64,000 nucleotides of DNA from Closterium sp. Naga37s-1 (lineage: Eukaryota > Streptophyta > Zygnematophyceae > Desmidiales > Closteriaceae). The notes below the pieces were generated by a model that was not told the DNA's origin, ran no database searches, and saw only the letters and a list, made by a program, of their open reading frames with translations. Shown here piece after piece: positions 24,601 through 35,399 of the stretch. Within the stretch, counting starts at the first letter, position 1. Every line of letters starts with the position of its first letter. The DNA lies in NCBI GenBank assembly GCA_947471745.1, contig CANJKZ010001148.1:69501-133500 (forward strand), given 5' to 3'. Both the position numbers and the translations under genes were made by a program.

Positions 24601-27600
24601 CTCTTTGCCAAGATGGACGACCCCAACGCCGACCAGGCGCAGGTGAGGGCACAGCAGCACATGAGATGAGATGAGCGCGACACATGGGGTGAACAGGCAC
24701 ATGGGGCACATGGGGCTGCATGGGTGGGGGGGCTTTAAGGAGTTCCACGAGGTGCTCTTTGCCAAGATGGACGACCCCAACGCCGACCAGGCGCAGGTGA
24801 GGGCACAGCAGCACATGAGATGAGATGAGCGCGACACATGGGGTGAACAGGCACATGGGGCACATGGGGCTGCATGGGTGGGGGGGCTTTAAGGAGTTCC
24901 ACGAGGTGCTCTTTGCCAAGATGGACGACCCCAACGCCGACCAGGCGCAGGTGAGGGCACAGCAGCACATGAGATGAGATGAGCGCGACACATGGGGTGA
25001 ACAGGCACATGGGGCACATGGGGCTGCATGGGTGGGGGGGCTTTAAGGAGTTCCACGAGGTGCTCTTTGCCAAGATGGACGACCCCAACGCCGATCAGGC
25101 GCAGGTGAGGGCACAGCAGCACATGAGATGAGATGAGCGCGACACATGGGGTGAACAGGCACATGGGGCACATGGGGCTGCATGGGTGGGGGGGCTTTAA
25201 GGAGTTCCACGAGGTGCTCTTTGCCAAGATGGACGACCCCAACGCCGACCAGGCGCAGGTAGGTGGGAGTTGGGGTGCACACGGGGCACAGGGATGCATG
25301 GTTACAGGGGCACATATGTGGGGTTACAGGGGCACATGTGTGGGGCTCCTGACGAGTTTCATGAGGTGCTCTTTGCCAAGATGGACGACCCCAACGCTGA
25401 CCAGGCGCAGGTAGGCAGTGGGGGGTCTGCTGCTGAGGCACATGGATGGTGGGGCACATGGATGGTGGGGCACATGGATGGTGAGGCACATGGATGGTGG
25501 GGCACATGGATGGTGGGGCACATGGATGGTGAGGCACATGGATGGTGGGGCACATGGATGGTGGGGCACATGGATGGTGGGGCACATGGATGGTGGGGCA
25601 CATGGATGGTGGGGCACATGGATGGTGGGGCACAGGGGCCGCATGGGTTGGCTGGCTTGGGCACATGGCGAGTCACAGAAGGTGCTCTTTGCCATGCCAC
25701 GGGGCACCACCCCACCGCCTACCTGGTGCAGCTGAGGGCACCTTTCCCGTCCCTTGTGTCTCATGCCTCGCCCTCACTATCCATCACCCTGCCACTCCCT
25801 CTCTCCTTGAGGTGGAGAACGCCAGGTGGCTGCTGCTAGAAGGCAAGCCGGTCAGCGATCCCATCTGACCTGGCACCACATGACAATGCAGGAACGGCGC
25901 GCTCTTAAGGCGTCTCAAATCTTGCTCCCTCTCAACCCGTTCTCCAACCCCTTCCCCCGCTCTCTCCTCGCAGGTGGAGAACGCCATTCGCCTGCTGCTA
26001 GAACTCGAGCCGGACAACGATCCTATCTGGCACCACGTGACCATGCAGGACCGGCGCATCCGGGGGAAAACAACATCCGCCCACTGTGCAGTGCTGTCAA
26101 CTGATCACTCACCTTCCCCACGCCCTCCCTCCCTCCCCGCTCAGGTGGAGAATGCAATCCGCTTGCTGCTGGAGCTGGAGCCGGACAGCGACCCCATCTG
26201 GCACCACGTGACCATGCAGGACCGGCGCATCCGAGGGCTGCTGGAGGCGTGCGTGCAGCAGCATGAGAGCCGCGTTGCCGCGCTCAAGAAGGAGCAGCAC
26301 GAGAAAAGGGAGGCCGAGGCACGGTGGCGACAGATCCAGCAGGAGTCCAATGCGGGGGTGAGTGGGTGGGGGTGGGTGGTTGTGTGAGTGGGTGAGTGGG
26401 TTACTGTGTGGGTGGGTGGGTGGGTTCTGAGACGTCGCTAAAGGCGTGCGTGCAGCAGCATGAGAGCCGTACCGTGTTGACGCAAAGAAAGAGCGTCACG
26501 AGAAGCGCGAGGCCGAGGACGGGCCGCCAACCGCAGACGTTGCATCGGACGGGCTGACAGGTGGGGAGGCGTTTGATGAGGCGCACATGACACGCGGCTC
26601 ATACCTCATGAACAACCCCCCAACCATTCTCTCTGTAGCCTATCTCAGGAGGATGTAGACCTCTCCCTGCTGCTAGGCCAGCCGGCAGCAGACGACTCGT
26701 CAGACGGGTTGATGGACGGGGAGGCATTTGACGAGACGCATGCAGTGCAGTGCAGGCGCAGGTCAATGCTCATACCTCGTCAACAACCCCTGCCCATTCT
26801 CTTCATACTACTCTCAGGAGGACGTAGACGTGTTGCTGCTCCTGGGCCAGCCAGCAGCGGACGACTCATCGGACGGGCTGATGGACGGGGCGTGTGCAGT
26901 GCAGGCGCAGCGTATGCCTCATGAACAACCCCCCACCCATTTCCTCTGTACCCTCTCTCAGGAGGACGTCGACCTGTCTCTCCTCCTGGGCCAACCGGCA
27001 GCGGACGACTCATCGGACGGGTTGATGGACGGGGAGGCGTTTGACGAGGCACACACGCGGCTGATGTAGCCCGCTGCCCCAACCAGCGCCCCCCTCCTCT
27101 CCTTCCTCCCCACACCCTCCTCCTCTCCCCCCACACTCAGGAGGACGTGGACCTGTCGTTGCTGCTAGGCCAGCCAGCGGCAGACGACTCATCGGACGGG
27201 CTGATGGACGGGGAGGCGTTTGACGAGGCACACACGCGGCTGATACCTCGTGAACACACCCGCACCCACTTTCCCATACCTATTCTCAGGAGGACGTGGA
27301 CCTGTCGTTGCTGCTGGGCCAGCCAGCGGCAGACGACTCATCGGACGGGCTGATGGACGGGGAGGCCTTCGACGAGGCGCACACGCGGCTGATCGTGCGG
27401 CTCACGGCCATCCTGCAGCAGCCCCCACCCAATGTCTCTTTACCGTCTCCTACATCCCTCAGGAGGACGTGGATCTCTCCCTATTGCTGGGCCAGCCAGC
27501 GGCAGACGACTCATCGGACGGGCTGATGGACGGGGAGGCGTTTGACGAGGCACACACGCGGCTGATCGTGCGCCTGACGGCCATCCTGCAGCAGCACGTG

Positions 27601-30600
27601 CCGCGCTTCTGGCGCCTCACGCGCTCCATCTTCTCGGGGAAGTTTGCCAGCTTCGCCACCTCCAAGGATGGCACTGGCACGGTGCGTTCAGGTGGTGGGG
27701 TGGGGGGGGGGAGAATGGGAAGGGGGTTGTAAAGGAGAATTATCGCCTTCTGGCGCCTCACGCGCTCCATCTTCTCGGGGAAGTTTGCCAGCTTCGCCAC
27801 CTCCAAGGACGGCACCGGCACGGTGCGTTGGGGTTGGGGGAGCGGTGGGGGTGGGGGTGGGAGGGTGGGGAGGGGAGATGGGTCGTAGAGAAGAGACGGA
27901 CCACCGTCTGGTGCCTCACGCGCTCCATCTTCTCCGGAAAATTCGCCAGCTTCGCCACGTCCAAGGATGGCACCGGCACGGTGCGTTGAGTGGGGAGGAG
28001 TGAAGGGGGGGAAAGGGGGAGGGGCGGGACTTACCCCGTAGGGTGGGTACAGTTGTAGAGGAATATCATTTTGTCTTTTGATTGTGAGTGGGGGTTCGGT
28101 GCGTTGCTGCTGCTGCCATGGTGCATTCTTCTTCGCTTTCCCATCCCCGCCTCCATGCCAAAAAGAGGTGAATTTTGCATGCTTCGTGATGTTCCTTCAT
28201 CCGCTCTCTATTTTTCAGTATTACCCGTCTGCTTCCATCCATCACACCCCATCCTAACACCCTGTGCCCCCCTCCATCACACACCATCCCCCACTCCCCA
28301 ATCACGCCTCTCCATCCCCCCAGGGTGCGGGGCATGCGCGGGGCCAGGGCGGGCACTGGCGGGGGCGGGGGGGAGAGGAGGGGGGGCGATACACAAAGCA
28401 CTCAGAGGACGAGGTGCTGCTGATGGTGCTGGGCATCATGGGCGTGTATGAGAGCAAGGTATGTACATTCCTTTCAGAATCCGCCCAGCACCCCATGTCT
28501 GTCCGTTTCAGCCAGCTCAACTCGTCCTTCCCTCCTTTATTTCTCTCTTGGTTTCTCCTCGACCTGGCCTTCTTGTCTCGTCCTCACTCTTTTCCAGCCT
28601 TTCATCCATTTCATTCAAGTTATCCGCCTCTGTCCCCTCTCTGCAGGTGCAAGCGGCCTTCACACAGCTGGAGGCAGCGAGCTCACTGAGGCCGCACATG
28701 CGCAGGGCAGTGGAGCAGGTGGCTCATGCCTGTGCTGCTCTTGCTGTCAGCGACAACGCCCCTCCACAAGCAGGTGAGATGCAAGAAAGTAATCCACCTG
28801 ACACCACTCGAGGCAGGTGTATGCGCTGCCCTGTAGCACTCCTTCCACCATCACAGATTTCCAGCGAGCTCATGCAAGTCCTTATGCTCATTTACCCCGT
28901 TTCCTCCACCATCCTCACCAGTGCAAGCGCTGCACCAGCTGCGGGTGATCACGACTCGCTTCGTGAGCCGGGTCCCCTCACTCCCGGCATCTCAGCAGAG
29001 CTGCCAGCCAGCTGCACACCGTTGCTTGTCCCTCTCCCCTGCGTTTTCAGTGCAAGTGCTGCACCAGCTACGCGTGGAAATCTCAGCCGAGATCGTGGCG
29101 GACGAGGACTGGCGCCCCGTGCCCTCCGCCCTCGCCCCGTGCCCCGTGCGCATGGGCTCGCCCCACCCCCCACCTTCGCCATACCCCCCTCAATTCCCCT
29201 CCCTCTTCCCCCCTCTTCCCCCCTCCTCTCCCCCCCTCCTTCCCCCCCACCAGTGCAAGCGCTGCACCAGCTGCGGGTGGAGATAACGTCTCGCTTTGTG
29301 AGCCGGGTGTGTCTGCTCACGAGGGGCATCTCAGCAGAGCTGGTAGCGGACGAGGACTGGCGCCCCGTGCCCTCTGCGCTGCGCATGGGCTCGCCCCAAC
29401 CCCCACCCTCGCCCTAACCCCCCCACCAATCCACCTCCCACTGCCCCCCCTCTTCCCCCCTCGCCAGTGCAAGCACTTCACCAGCTACGGGTGGAGATCA
29501 CGTCGCGCTTTGTGAGCCGGGTGTGTCTGCTCACGAGGGGCATCTCAGCAGAGCTCGTAGCGGACGAGGACTGGCGCCCTGTGCCCTCCACGCTGCGCAT
29601 GGGCTCGCCCTTCGCCATCTCCTCCTTCCCCCTGCGCCTCCGAGACCGGCTGGCGAACGCGTTCGAGCATGTCACCGCGTGAGTTGGGCTTTGGGGGAGG
29701 GACTTTGAGGCGACTCAAAGGACTAGGACTGGCACCCCGTGCCCTCGCCTCTGCGCATGGGGTCGCCCTTCGCCATCTCCTCCTTCCCTCTCCGCCTCCG
29801 AGACCGCCTCGCCAACGCATTCGAGCATGTCACCGCGTGAGTTGTGTGGTGCATCTTTGCCGTAACTTCCCTTTATTGAAACTCGCATTCTTATTGATCT
29901 CGCCCTTCGTCTCTTTCTGCCTTCTCACCGGTGGCTGACGGACATGGCCAGTGCGCAACAGCTTCCCGTGACTTGCTTTGACCGGATTCAAATTCCCCTC
30001 CCCTCTCTCTCCCTCTTATCAGAGTGCTCACGGACATGGCAGATGAGGAGGAGCTGATTCCACCCAGTGCGAGGCAGCTGCCCGTGCCGTGCTTTTACTG
30101 GACACCACTTATCATCTTCTTCCCCCTCCCTGAACTACAGTGTGCTGACGGATATGGCAGAAGAGGAGGAGCTGATCCCACCCAGTGCGAGGCAGCTGCC
30201 GGGGTTCCCAACAGCGGATGAGGTGGAGGAGGCCATTCGCCTCATGTACGACTCCGTCAAAACCACCTTTGCTCAAGCCTTCCAAGACGCCTGCGGTGAG
30301 TGCGGTGCAGTGCGGTGGAGTGCGGTACAATACGGTGCACTGCAGGGCAATGAGGTGCAGTGTGGTGCAATGTGGTAATGTGCGGCTGCTGCCGGGGTTC
30401 CCAACAACGGATGAGGTGGAGGAGGCCATTCGCCTCATGTACGACTCTGTCAAAACCACCTTTGCTCAAGCCTTCCAAGACGCCTGCGGTGAGTGCGGTG
30501 GAGTGCGGTACAATACGGTGCACTGCAGGGCAATGAGGTGCAGTGTGGTGCAATGTGGTAATGTGCGGCTGCTGCCGGGGTTCCCAACAGCGGATGAGGT

Positions 30601-33600
30601 GGAGGAGGCCATTCGCCTCATGTACGACTCCGTCAAAACCACCTTCGCTCAGGCCTTCCAAGACGCCTGTGGTGAGTGCGGTGCCATGCGGTACAATGCA
30701 GTGCGGTGCAGCGGTGCAACGCCAGGCAGACAGCTGGAGAGACCTTTGACAGGGAGCTGTCACCACTGCCATTGCTCATGCAGCCGCCATCAGCAGCGGT
30801 GGTACGCCTAGTTGAGGCGCATCCAAGTCGCTCTGTCCGCCTCCCACACGTTGTTCCCCGTGCACCCGCCACAGATGCTCTGATGAAGCAGTCTCAGACA
30901 GCCATCACCACCACCGCCTCTGACGCTACTTGCCAAATGTTATTCCATGTCAAATACATTCCTTTTCCCCCGTTTCCCCCTCCACCCGCCACAGATGCCC
31001 TCACAAAGCTATCACAGACGGCCATCACCACCACCGCCCCTGATGCTGCTGCCACCAGTGGCGCCGCTGAGGGAGCAGGGGAGGCAGGGGCGGAGGGCGG
31101 GAAAGAGGGCGGAGGGGACGGGGCTGCAGCTCCTGCTCCCCCTGCGGCGGCGGTGCCGTCGGCCAATCCCGATGACATCCCGGCGGAGCCTTATGTGGGG
31201 CTCAAGGTGAGCCTTATAGCGGGGATGGTGAGGCTTGGGATGAAAAGCTCTTGGATGTTGGTTGTAGCGCTGTAGCTTGAGTCGTTTTCCTCCATATGTA
31301 TGGGCATGCGAGTGCCTTGGCTGAGAGGGGGAGGAGCCGACCTCAATGCCCATTTACTGAGGCCCAACGCCTTCCCTGCCATTATCTTTTGATTCGCCTC
31401 TAAAAGTCATTGTCATCATCCTGCGTATGTGCGTGCCTGCGTTCGTGTGCATGCGTGTTCCTACATGTGTGTGTGTATGTGTACGTGCGTGCATGCACAG
31501 GTGGGGGAGGAGCTGACAACAGCGGACCAGCGGCTACTCATGCTGCTCAGTAACTGCGGCTTCTGTCGCTCGGTTCTCGCCCCCTACCTCGCCGATAAAT
31601 TCACCTCGCTCTGGCTCAACCCCTACAGGTGCGATCGTTATTGCTTGTGACTCTCTCTCTGTATGCTTTCCTGGGTGCCTACGGCTCTGTATGCTTTCCT
31701 GGGTGCCTACGGCTCTGTACCCACTCCCTTCGCGGATAAACTCACCTCCCTTAGGCTAAGACTTTAGAGGCGAGTTTGCTGGTATGTTTTAGAGAATGAT
31801 TCCACATTTGTTCTCCAGTATTCGCAAGGCTGAAAATGTTTCTTGCTGGGTTTCTGGGTGGAGAGTCAAAACACTGTGAACTGCAGCAGACTCCCTCGTA
31901 TCGAAATGAACTCATTCTTTCATTTCATCCCTCCACCATCAGTGTGGAGCTGGAGATGGTGAGCGCCACGGCCTACCGGCAGGTGCAGGTGCAGCAGCAG
32001 CAGCAGCAGCAGCTAGCGGAGCTGAGGGGCGTGCTGGGGGAGGTGGAGCGCGTGTTTGAGGAGCTGGAGGCGTGGCTGGGCGATCAGTACATCGCCATCA
32101 AGGCCAACCACCTCGGCTTCGCTGTTATCAAATACTTTCTGGAGGATGGCACCTCGTGGGCCACGGCTCCTCCTGTCCGGGTGGGTGAGCTATCCGCTGG
32201 CTTGCTGCATGCGTGTGCGTGTTCCGTGTCACGTACGATCCCGGTATCCTTGGGTTTGAGGAGCTGGAGGCGTGGCTGGGCGATCAGTACATCGCCATCA
32301 AGGCCAACCACCTCGGCTTCGCCGTTATCAAGTACTTTCTGGAAGATGGCACCTCGTGGGCCACTGCTCCGCCTGTCAGGGTGAGCTATCCGGTGGTGTG
32401 CTGTTCACAGGTGTTTCCCCTCGTGGGACTCACCGGGATGGCACCTCGTGCGCCACTGCTGTGGGGGCCTGCCCTTCTGCTGTCAGGTTGGCTCCACTGT
32501 GTGTCTGCTCACTGATGCCTGTGCGTCTGCCTCTCTCCTCACGTCTCCCGTACCCCTCCCCTCCCTTCCCTTCCCCTCCTCATCTGTCGCCCCACCCCAA
32601 CAGGGTCTGCGGGATTCGGCTCTCGAGCTCATGCACCCTCTCGTGGCCGTCCATGCTGAGGTCAGCACTAGTCCATGCTGAGGTCAGCACTAGTCCATGC
32701 TGAGGTCAGCACTAGTCCATGCTGAGGTCAGCACTTTTCCATGCTCAGGTCAGCACTTTTCCATGCTGAGGTCAGCACCTGTCCATGCTGAGGTCAGCAC
32801 ATGTTCATGCTGAGGTCAGCACATGGCCATGCTGAGGTCAGCACTTGTCCATGCTGAGGTCAGCACTTGTCCATGCTGAGGTCAGCACTTGTCCATGCTG
32901 AGGTCAGCAAATTTCCATGCTGAGGTCAGCACATGGCCATGCTGAGGTCAGCACATGGCCATGCTGAGGTCAGCACATGGCCATGCTGAGGTCAGCACAT
33001 GTCCATGCTGAGGGCAGCAGTCCATGCTGAAGTCAGCACTTGTCCAAGCTGGTACTTACCAATGCTATGTTCCACAAGTGCTTGAAAAGTGTATGCATGG
33101 AGCACCTACCATCTCGTATGCCCCATACCCATACCATGTGCGTGTTACATGCCGTGCCGTCTCATACCATCCCAACATGACAAACATCCCATGCCGCATG
33201 CCCCACATCCCATGCCCCACACACCAGGTCCACGTGGGGTGCAGGCCATTTGTGGACAAGGCCATTAACACGCTTGTGGAGGGGCTGATGCACGCGCTGC
33301 ACCACCCATCACCTGCCCCATTCCCCATACGCCGCACCGCACACCCCCACACTGCACACCACCACACACCACCCCACACCACTCCATTCACCAGGTGCAC
33401 GTGGGGTGCAGGCCGTTCGTGGACAAGGCAATCAACACATTAGCGGAGGGCCTAATGGATGCGTTGCAGCAGGTGGCGTACCAACACGAGGACCTGCAGC
33501 GCCTCGACGCCAACGCCCTCTGCCAGCTCTCCCTTGAGGTCAGTCCCACACGCGCCCACACGTGCCAATAGGAGTAACCCGCCTTGTGCCAGCTCTCTCT

Positions 33601-35020
33601 TGAGGTCCCTGCTCCTCCTGCAGGTAGGTTCGCCTCCTTCCAGCCGTCAGTGGAGGTAGGGCAGCCTGTGGCAGCTGTGAGTGCGAGTAAGCTCACCCCG
33701 TGCCAGCTTCTGCTCAAGGGTTTTCACCTGTACCGCCTTGACGACGCCTTGTGCCAGCTCTCTCTTGAGGTCAGCCTCTTGCAGCTGCACGTAGGCCCGC
33801 TTCCTGCCAGCTGTTATTAAGGTAGGGTAGGGTACTAATGCCACAGCAGCAGTGAGTGTTGGCTCTGATAACCTCTACACTCCACTCTCTCCCTTCTTGA
33901 CCTCATCTTCTCCCTACCACCCATCCCTCCCCGTCCCCTCCCCCCAACCCCTCTGCCCTCTCCACCCAGCTGGACTACTTTGAAACCGTGCTGCACCCCT
34001 TCTCATCGCCAGCACTGGAGGAGATTCTCTTCCAGCTGCGCGAGATGCTGCTGCAGCGCACCCTGCAGGCGCTGCAGCAGGAGGCTGCCCGCCCTGCCAA
34101 CGCGCGCGCCAGGGCTGACAGTGAAGAGCGCGACAACCACCCGCAGACTGCCGCTGACCTCAAGGTGAGGTGGGGAGGGGTGGGGGAGGGTGGAACTGGG
34201 TGCAGGGGGTTTAGGGGCACGACAACCACCCACAGACTGCTGCTGACCTCAAGGTGAGGGGGGATGAAAGAGTAGTGATTGAGGTGGGTCATCCGGACAA
34301 CCTGCCATAAGTTGCTCCTGGAATCACCATTTTCTTTCCCTCCTCCTGTCTCTTTCCTCTCATGTCCTCCCCACCCGCTGTTCTCTCCGCCTCCCACTCC
34401 CCCCGCCCATCAGTGATGGCGGACAACATCAGCTCCTACTTGCTCCCCTACGAGCTCCACCATGTTCCGCTTCTCCCTTCCCCCCTGTTCCTCCCCCCTC
34501 CTACTCCTCCCCTCTCACCCCTCCCCCTTCTGACCCTCTGCCCGCTCACCAGGTGATGGCGGATAACATCAGCTCCGATCTGCTCCCCTACGAGCTGCGC
34601 CGCACCAAGGTCAACGTCTTCTGCTTCACAGGCAAGGTGCAGATAGAGCCTCCCCCAGAAGAACTCCAAGTCGTCGAAACCCTCCCCGCCCGCCCCGCCG
34701 CGCCTCCCGCCGTGTACACCCCCAACACCGCCCCGCCTGCCTCTATAAGCACCCCAAGAGGCACCCCCGGGAATATCAACCGGACGTTTTCGGGATCGAG
34801 TTCGGGGTCAAGCGCGGTGTTTAGTCAGCAGTCGGGGAGCAGTGCGAGACGGCAGAGCAATGTGTCGGCAGATCGGCCAGCGCCGACGGGGAGGGGTAGG
34901 GGTGAGGAGGGGTACCCGCCTAGGGTGGGTGCGAGGGGCACGGGGGAGGTGGGGACGGGAAGGGAAGGGCGGGCTCGGCGAGCTGGTAGTGGCTCGCGGG
35001 CATCCTCCCAGGCCTATTAG
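15629..35020 (+). CDS. SEC5: Exocyst complex component SEC5 (copy B)
   Basis: Paralogue of SEC5-A and second copy of the exocyst vesicle-tethering subunit. In order: acidic, Ser/Ala-rich disordered N-terminus (1-167, Asp/Glu run near 125-150); DPLGYG near 245; NFDSFVSCKSTIEG near 325-338; RIRSVQGLLLRFRTLFNLP and EYLKAKSISL (381-433); RRIRGLLEACVQQHE (469-539); SIFSGKFASF (to 612); GISAELVADEDWRPV (700-769); MLLSNCGFCRSV (893-934); polyQ then YFLEDGTSWATAPPV (935-1014); PLVAVHAE (1015-1033); CQLSLE (to 1081); ELRRTKVNVFCF (from about 1157); Ser/Gly/Arg-rich tail. The model gives 1,301 residues. Nine coding exons have exactly the same length as in copy A, while sequence differs clearly, so the duplication is not recent. 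The start ATG is in good context (GCCATGG). An AATAAA lies just after the stop. Confidence 0.93.
16461..16632 (+). repeat. 19-bp minisatellite on the exon 2 donor of SEC5-B
   Basis: Nine copies of TCAACGAGGACGTGGTGAG. The first copy is the actual 3' end of exon 2 plus its 5' splice site (GACGTG|GTGAGT), so every unit recreates the donor. Confidence 0.95.
17467..18496 (+). repeat. Partial copies of SEC5-B exons 4 and 5
   Basis: An exon 4 start copy lies at 17467 onward (PLNRVKVRLAINAS). An exon 5 5' copy with acceptor lies at about 18025-18101 (ends in divergent sequence). A 3' copy of exon 5 with donor, lacking a few codons, lies at about 18404-18496. The functional exons are 17604-17680 and 18171-18365. 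Confidence 0.75.
18727..19590 (+). repeat. Tandem copies of SEC5-B exon 6 edges
   Basis: The acceptor and first codons of exon 6 (CAG|ACATAGAGAAGAAGGTGCG) occur about six times at roughly 100-bp spacing between 18730 and 19242. The last copy is the functional exon. Two 3'-part copies with donors follow at about 19411-19490 and 19530-19590. Confidence 0.85.
20043..20660 (+). repeat. Partial copies of SEC5-B exon 7
   Basis: Two acceptor-side copies (about 20043 and 20157, 115-bp period) precede the functional exon at 20272. Two donor-side copies (AKSISLPAH then GTGAGT, and a diverged one) follow at about 20490-20541 and 20617-20660. Confidence 0.8.
20898..25414 (+). repeat. 154-bp tandem array of the exon 8 end, about 30 copies
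   Basis: Exon 8's last 57 nt, its donor (GCGCAG|GTGAGG) and about 97 nt of intron are repeated about 30 times at 154-bp spacing, with one 159-bp step near 21600. Three units carry a variant linker (CAGGTAGGTGGGAG...) near 23106, 24336 and 25258, giving a higher-order pattern of 8 and then 6 units. Copies are almost identical. Each 57-nt piece is bounded by AG and GT and is phase 0 on both sides. Confidence 0.97.
25437..25636 (+). repeat. 16-bp minisatellite CACATGGATGGTGGGG
   Basis: About 12 copies of a 16-bp unit (GGGG/GAGG variants) directly after the 154-bp array, in the same intron of SEC5-B. Confidence 0.95.
25811..26530 (+). repeat. Partial copies of SEC5-B exon 9
   Basis: Acceptor-side copies lie at about 25811-25910 (decayed) and 25977-26072 (well kept), before functional exon 9 (26145-26357). 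A 3'-part copy lies at about 26446-26530. Confidence 0.75.
26535..27985 (+). repeat. Copies of SEC5-B exon 10 edges
   Basis: The acceptor plus the LLLGQPAADDSSDGLMDGEAF segment is repeated at about 26649, 26819, 26961, 27140 and 27289, before the functional exon at 27463. A more eroded fragment lies near 26540. Two copies of the 3' part with donor follow at about 27750-27825 and 27910-27982. Confidence 0.85.
28921..29838 (+). repeat. Copies of SEC5-B exon 13
   Basis: Upstream copies of the VQALHQLRVEI to ADEDWRPVPSAL segment start at about 28920, 29051 and 29254. The functional exon is 29468-29678. A copy of its 3' end with the same CACCGC|GTGAGTTG donor lies at about 29725-29838. Confidence 0.8.
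30023..30925 (+). repeat. Copies of SEC5-B exons 14 and 15 edges
   Basis: A 5' copy of exon 14 lies at about 30023-30095. Two full-quality 3' copies with donors (VEEAIRLMYDSVKTTFAQAF) lie at about 30385-30500 and 30566-30675. A 5' copy of exon 15 lies at about 30873-30925. Confidence 0.8.
32256..32385 (+). repeat. Copy of SEC5-B exon 17 3' half with donor
   Basis: A near-identical repeat of the segment ELEAWLGDQYIAIKANHLGF through APPVR, ending in a GTGAGC donor. Confidence 0.8.
32651..33045 (+). repeat. 22-bp minisatellite on the exon 18 donor of SEC5-B
   Basis: About 18 copies of CCATGCTGAGGTCAGCAC plus four variable bases. The first copy is the end of exon 18 and its donor (CATGCTGAG|GTCAGC), so the array multiplies that 5' splice site. 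Confidence 0.95.
33228..34465 (+). repeat. Partial copies of SEC5-B exons 19, 20 and 21
   Basis: An exon 19 5' copy lies at about 33228-33305. Exon 19 3' fragments (CQLSLEV) lie at about 33585-33610 and 33752-33775. An exon 20 3' end copy lies at about 34215-34260. An exon 21 start copy (VMADNISSYLLPYEL) lies at about 34412-34465. Confidence 0.7.
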
Positions 35021-35399
35021 AAAATAAAAGTTTGTGTGTGCTTGCTTAGAAGTTAAACTTTTTGTGTTATGTGTACTGTAATTATATTGGAACTCGATCA
35101 TGCTTTGCTTTGTGAACTCAACCTTGTAAAATCTAGGTTTGGAGCTCTAGTGCATGGCTTCTTTCTTACACTTGTTTAGAGCAGCTGTAGACTTTTATTC
35201 AAATGAGCAGTGTACTCCTATTGTGTCACATCTTCGAGCAACACCCCCATACAGAGTGATTCGTTCGGCCTTGCATAAACACACCAACAGGCGACGGCTT
35301 CAGTTGTGCTGCCTTTCGCAAGTCAACCCACCTCGCTTCGAAGCCCTCGTTTCCCTTCGCCCTCCGCCGTTTCCGCCGCGATCCCCGGATCTTGTCAGC
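35021..35399. other. Intergenic: SEC5-B 3' end to ATP synthase gene start
   Basis: AT-richer stretch holding an AATAAA at about 35025, probably the SEC5-B polyadenylation signal, and then the 5' flank of the next gene. A longer in-frame Met exists at 35154, but the region does not look like coding sequence. Confidence 0.4.

Larger units (their letters stand above)
15629..35020 (+). other. SEC5: Exon map of SEC5-B (21 coding exons)
   Basis: Coding exons: 15629-16129, 16361-16474, 17115-17242, 17604-17680, 18171-18365, 19242-19366, 20272-20430, 20850-20954, 26145-26357, 27463-27681, 28324-28458, 28647-28773, 29468-29678, 30141-30295, 30995-31206, 31501-31628, 31943-32180, 32604-32660, 33395-33538, 33970-34164, 34553-35020. 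All are GT-AG and frame is continuous (3,906 nt in total). Where several near-identical exon copies exist (exons 4-10, 13, 14, 17) I chose the copy that supplies a complete exon with both splice sites. Intron 8 (20955-26144) is 5.2 kb, nearly all tandem repeat. Introns 11 and 15 are absent from SEC5-A. Confidence 0.85.

Noticed and set aside
20695..25299. Dozens of about 136-codon minus-strand frames repeated every 154 bp
   Set aside because: Antisense shadows of the 154-bp array. The real coding content is the exon 8 fragment on the plus strand.
32651..33045. CRISPR-like array of regular short repeats
   Set aside because: Units are head-to-tail without unique spacers, the genome is eukaryotic, and the unit is a copied exon/donor junction. 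The same holds for the 154-bp array.
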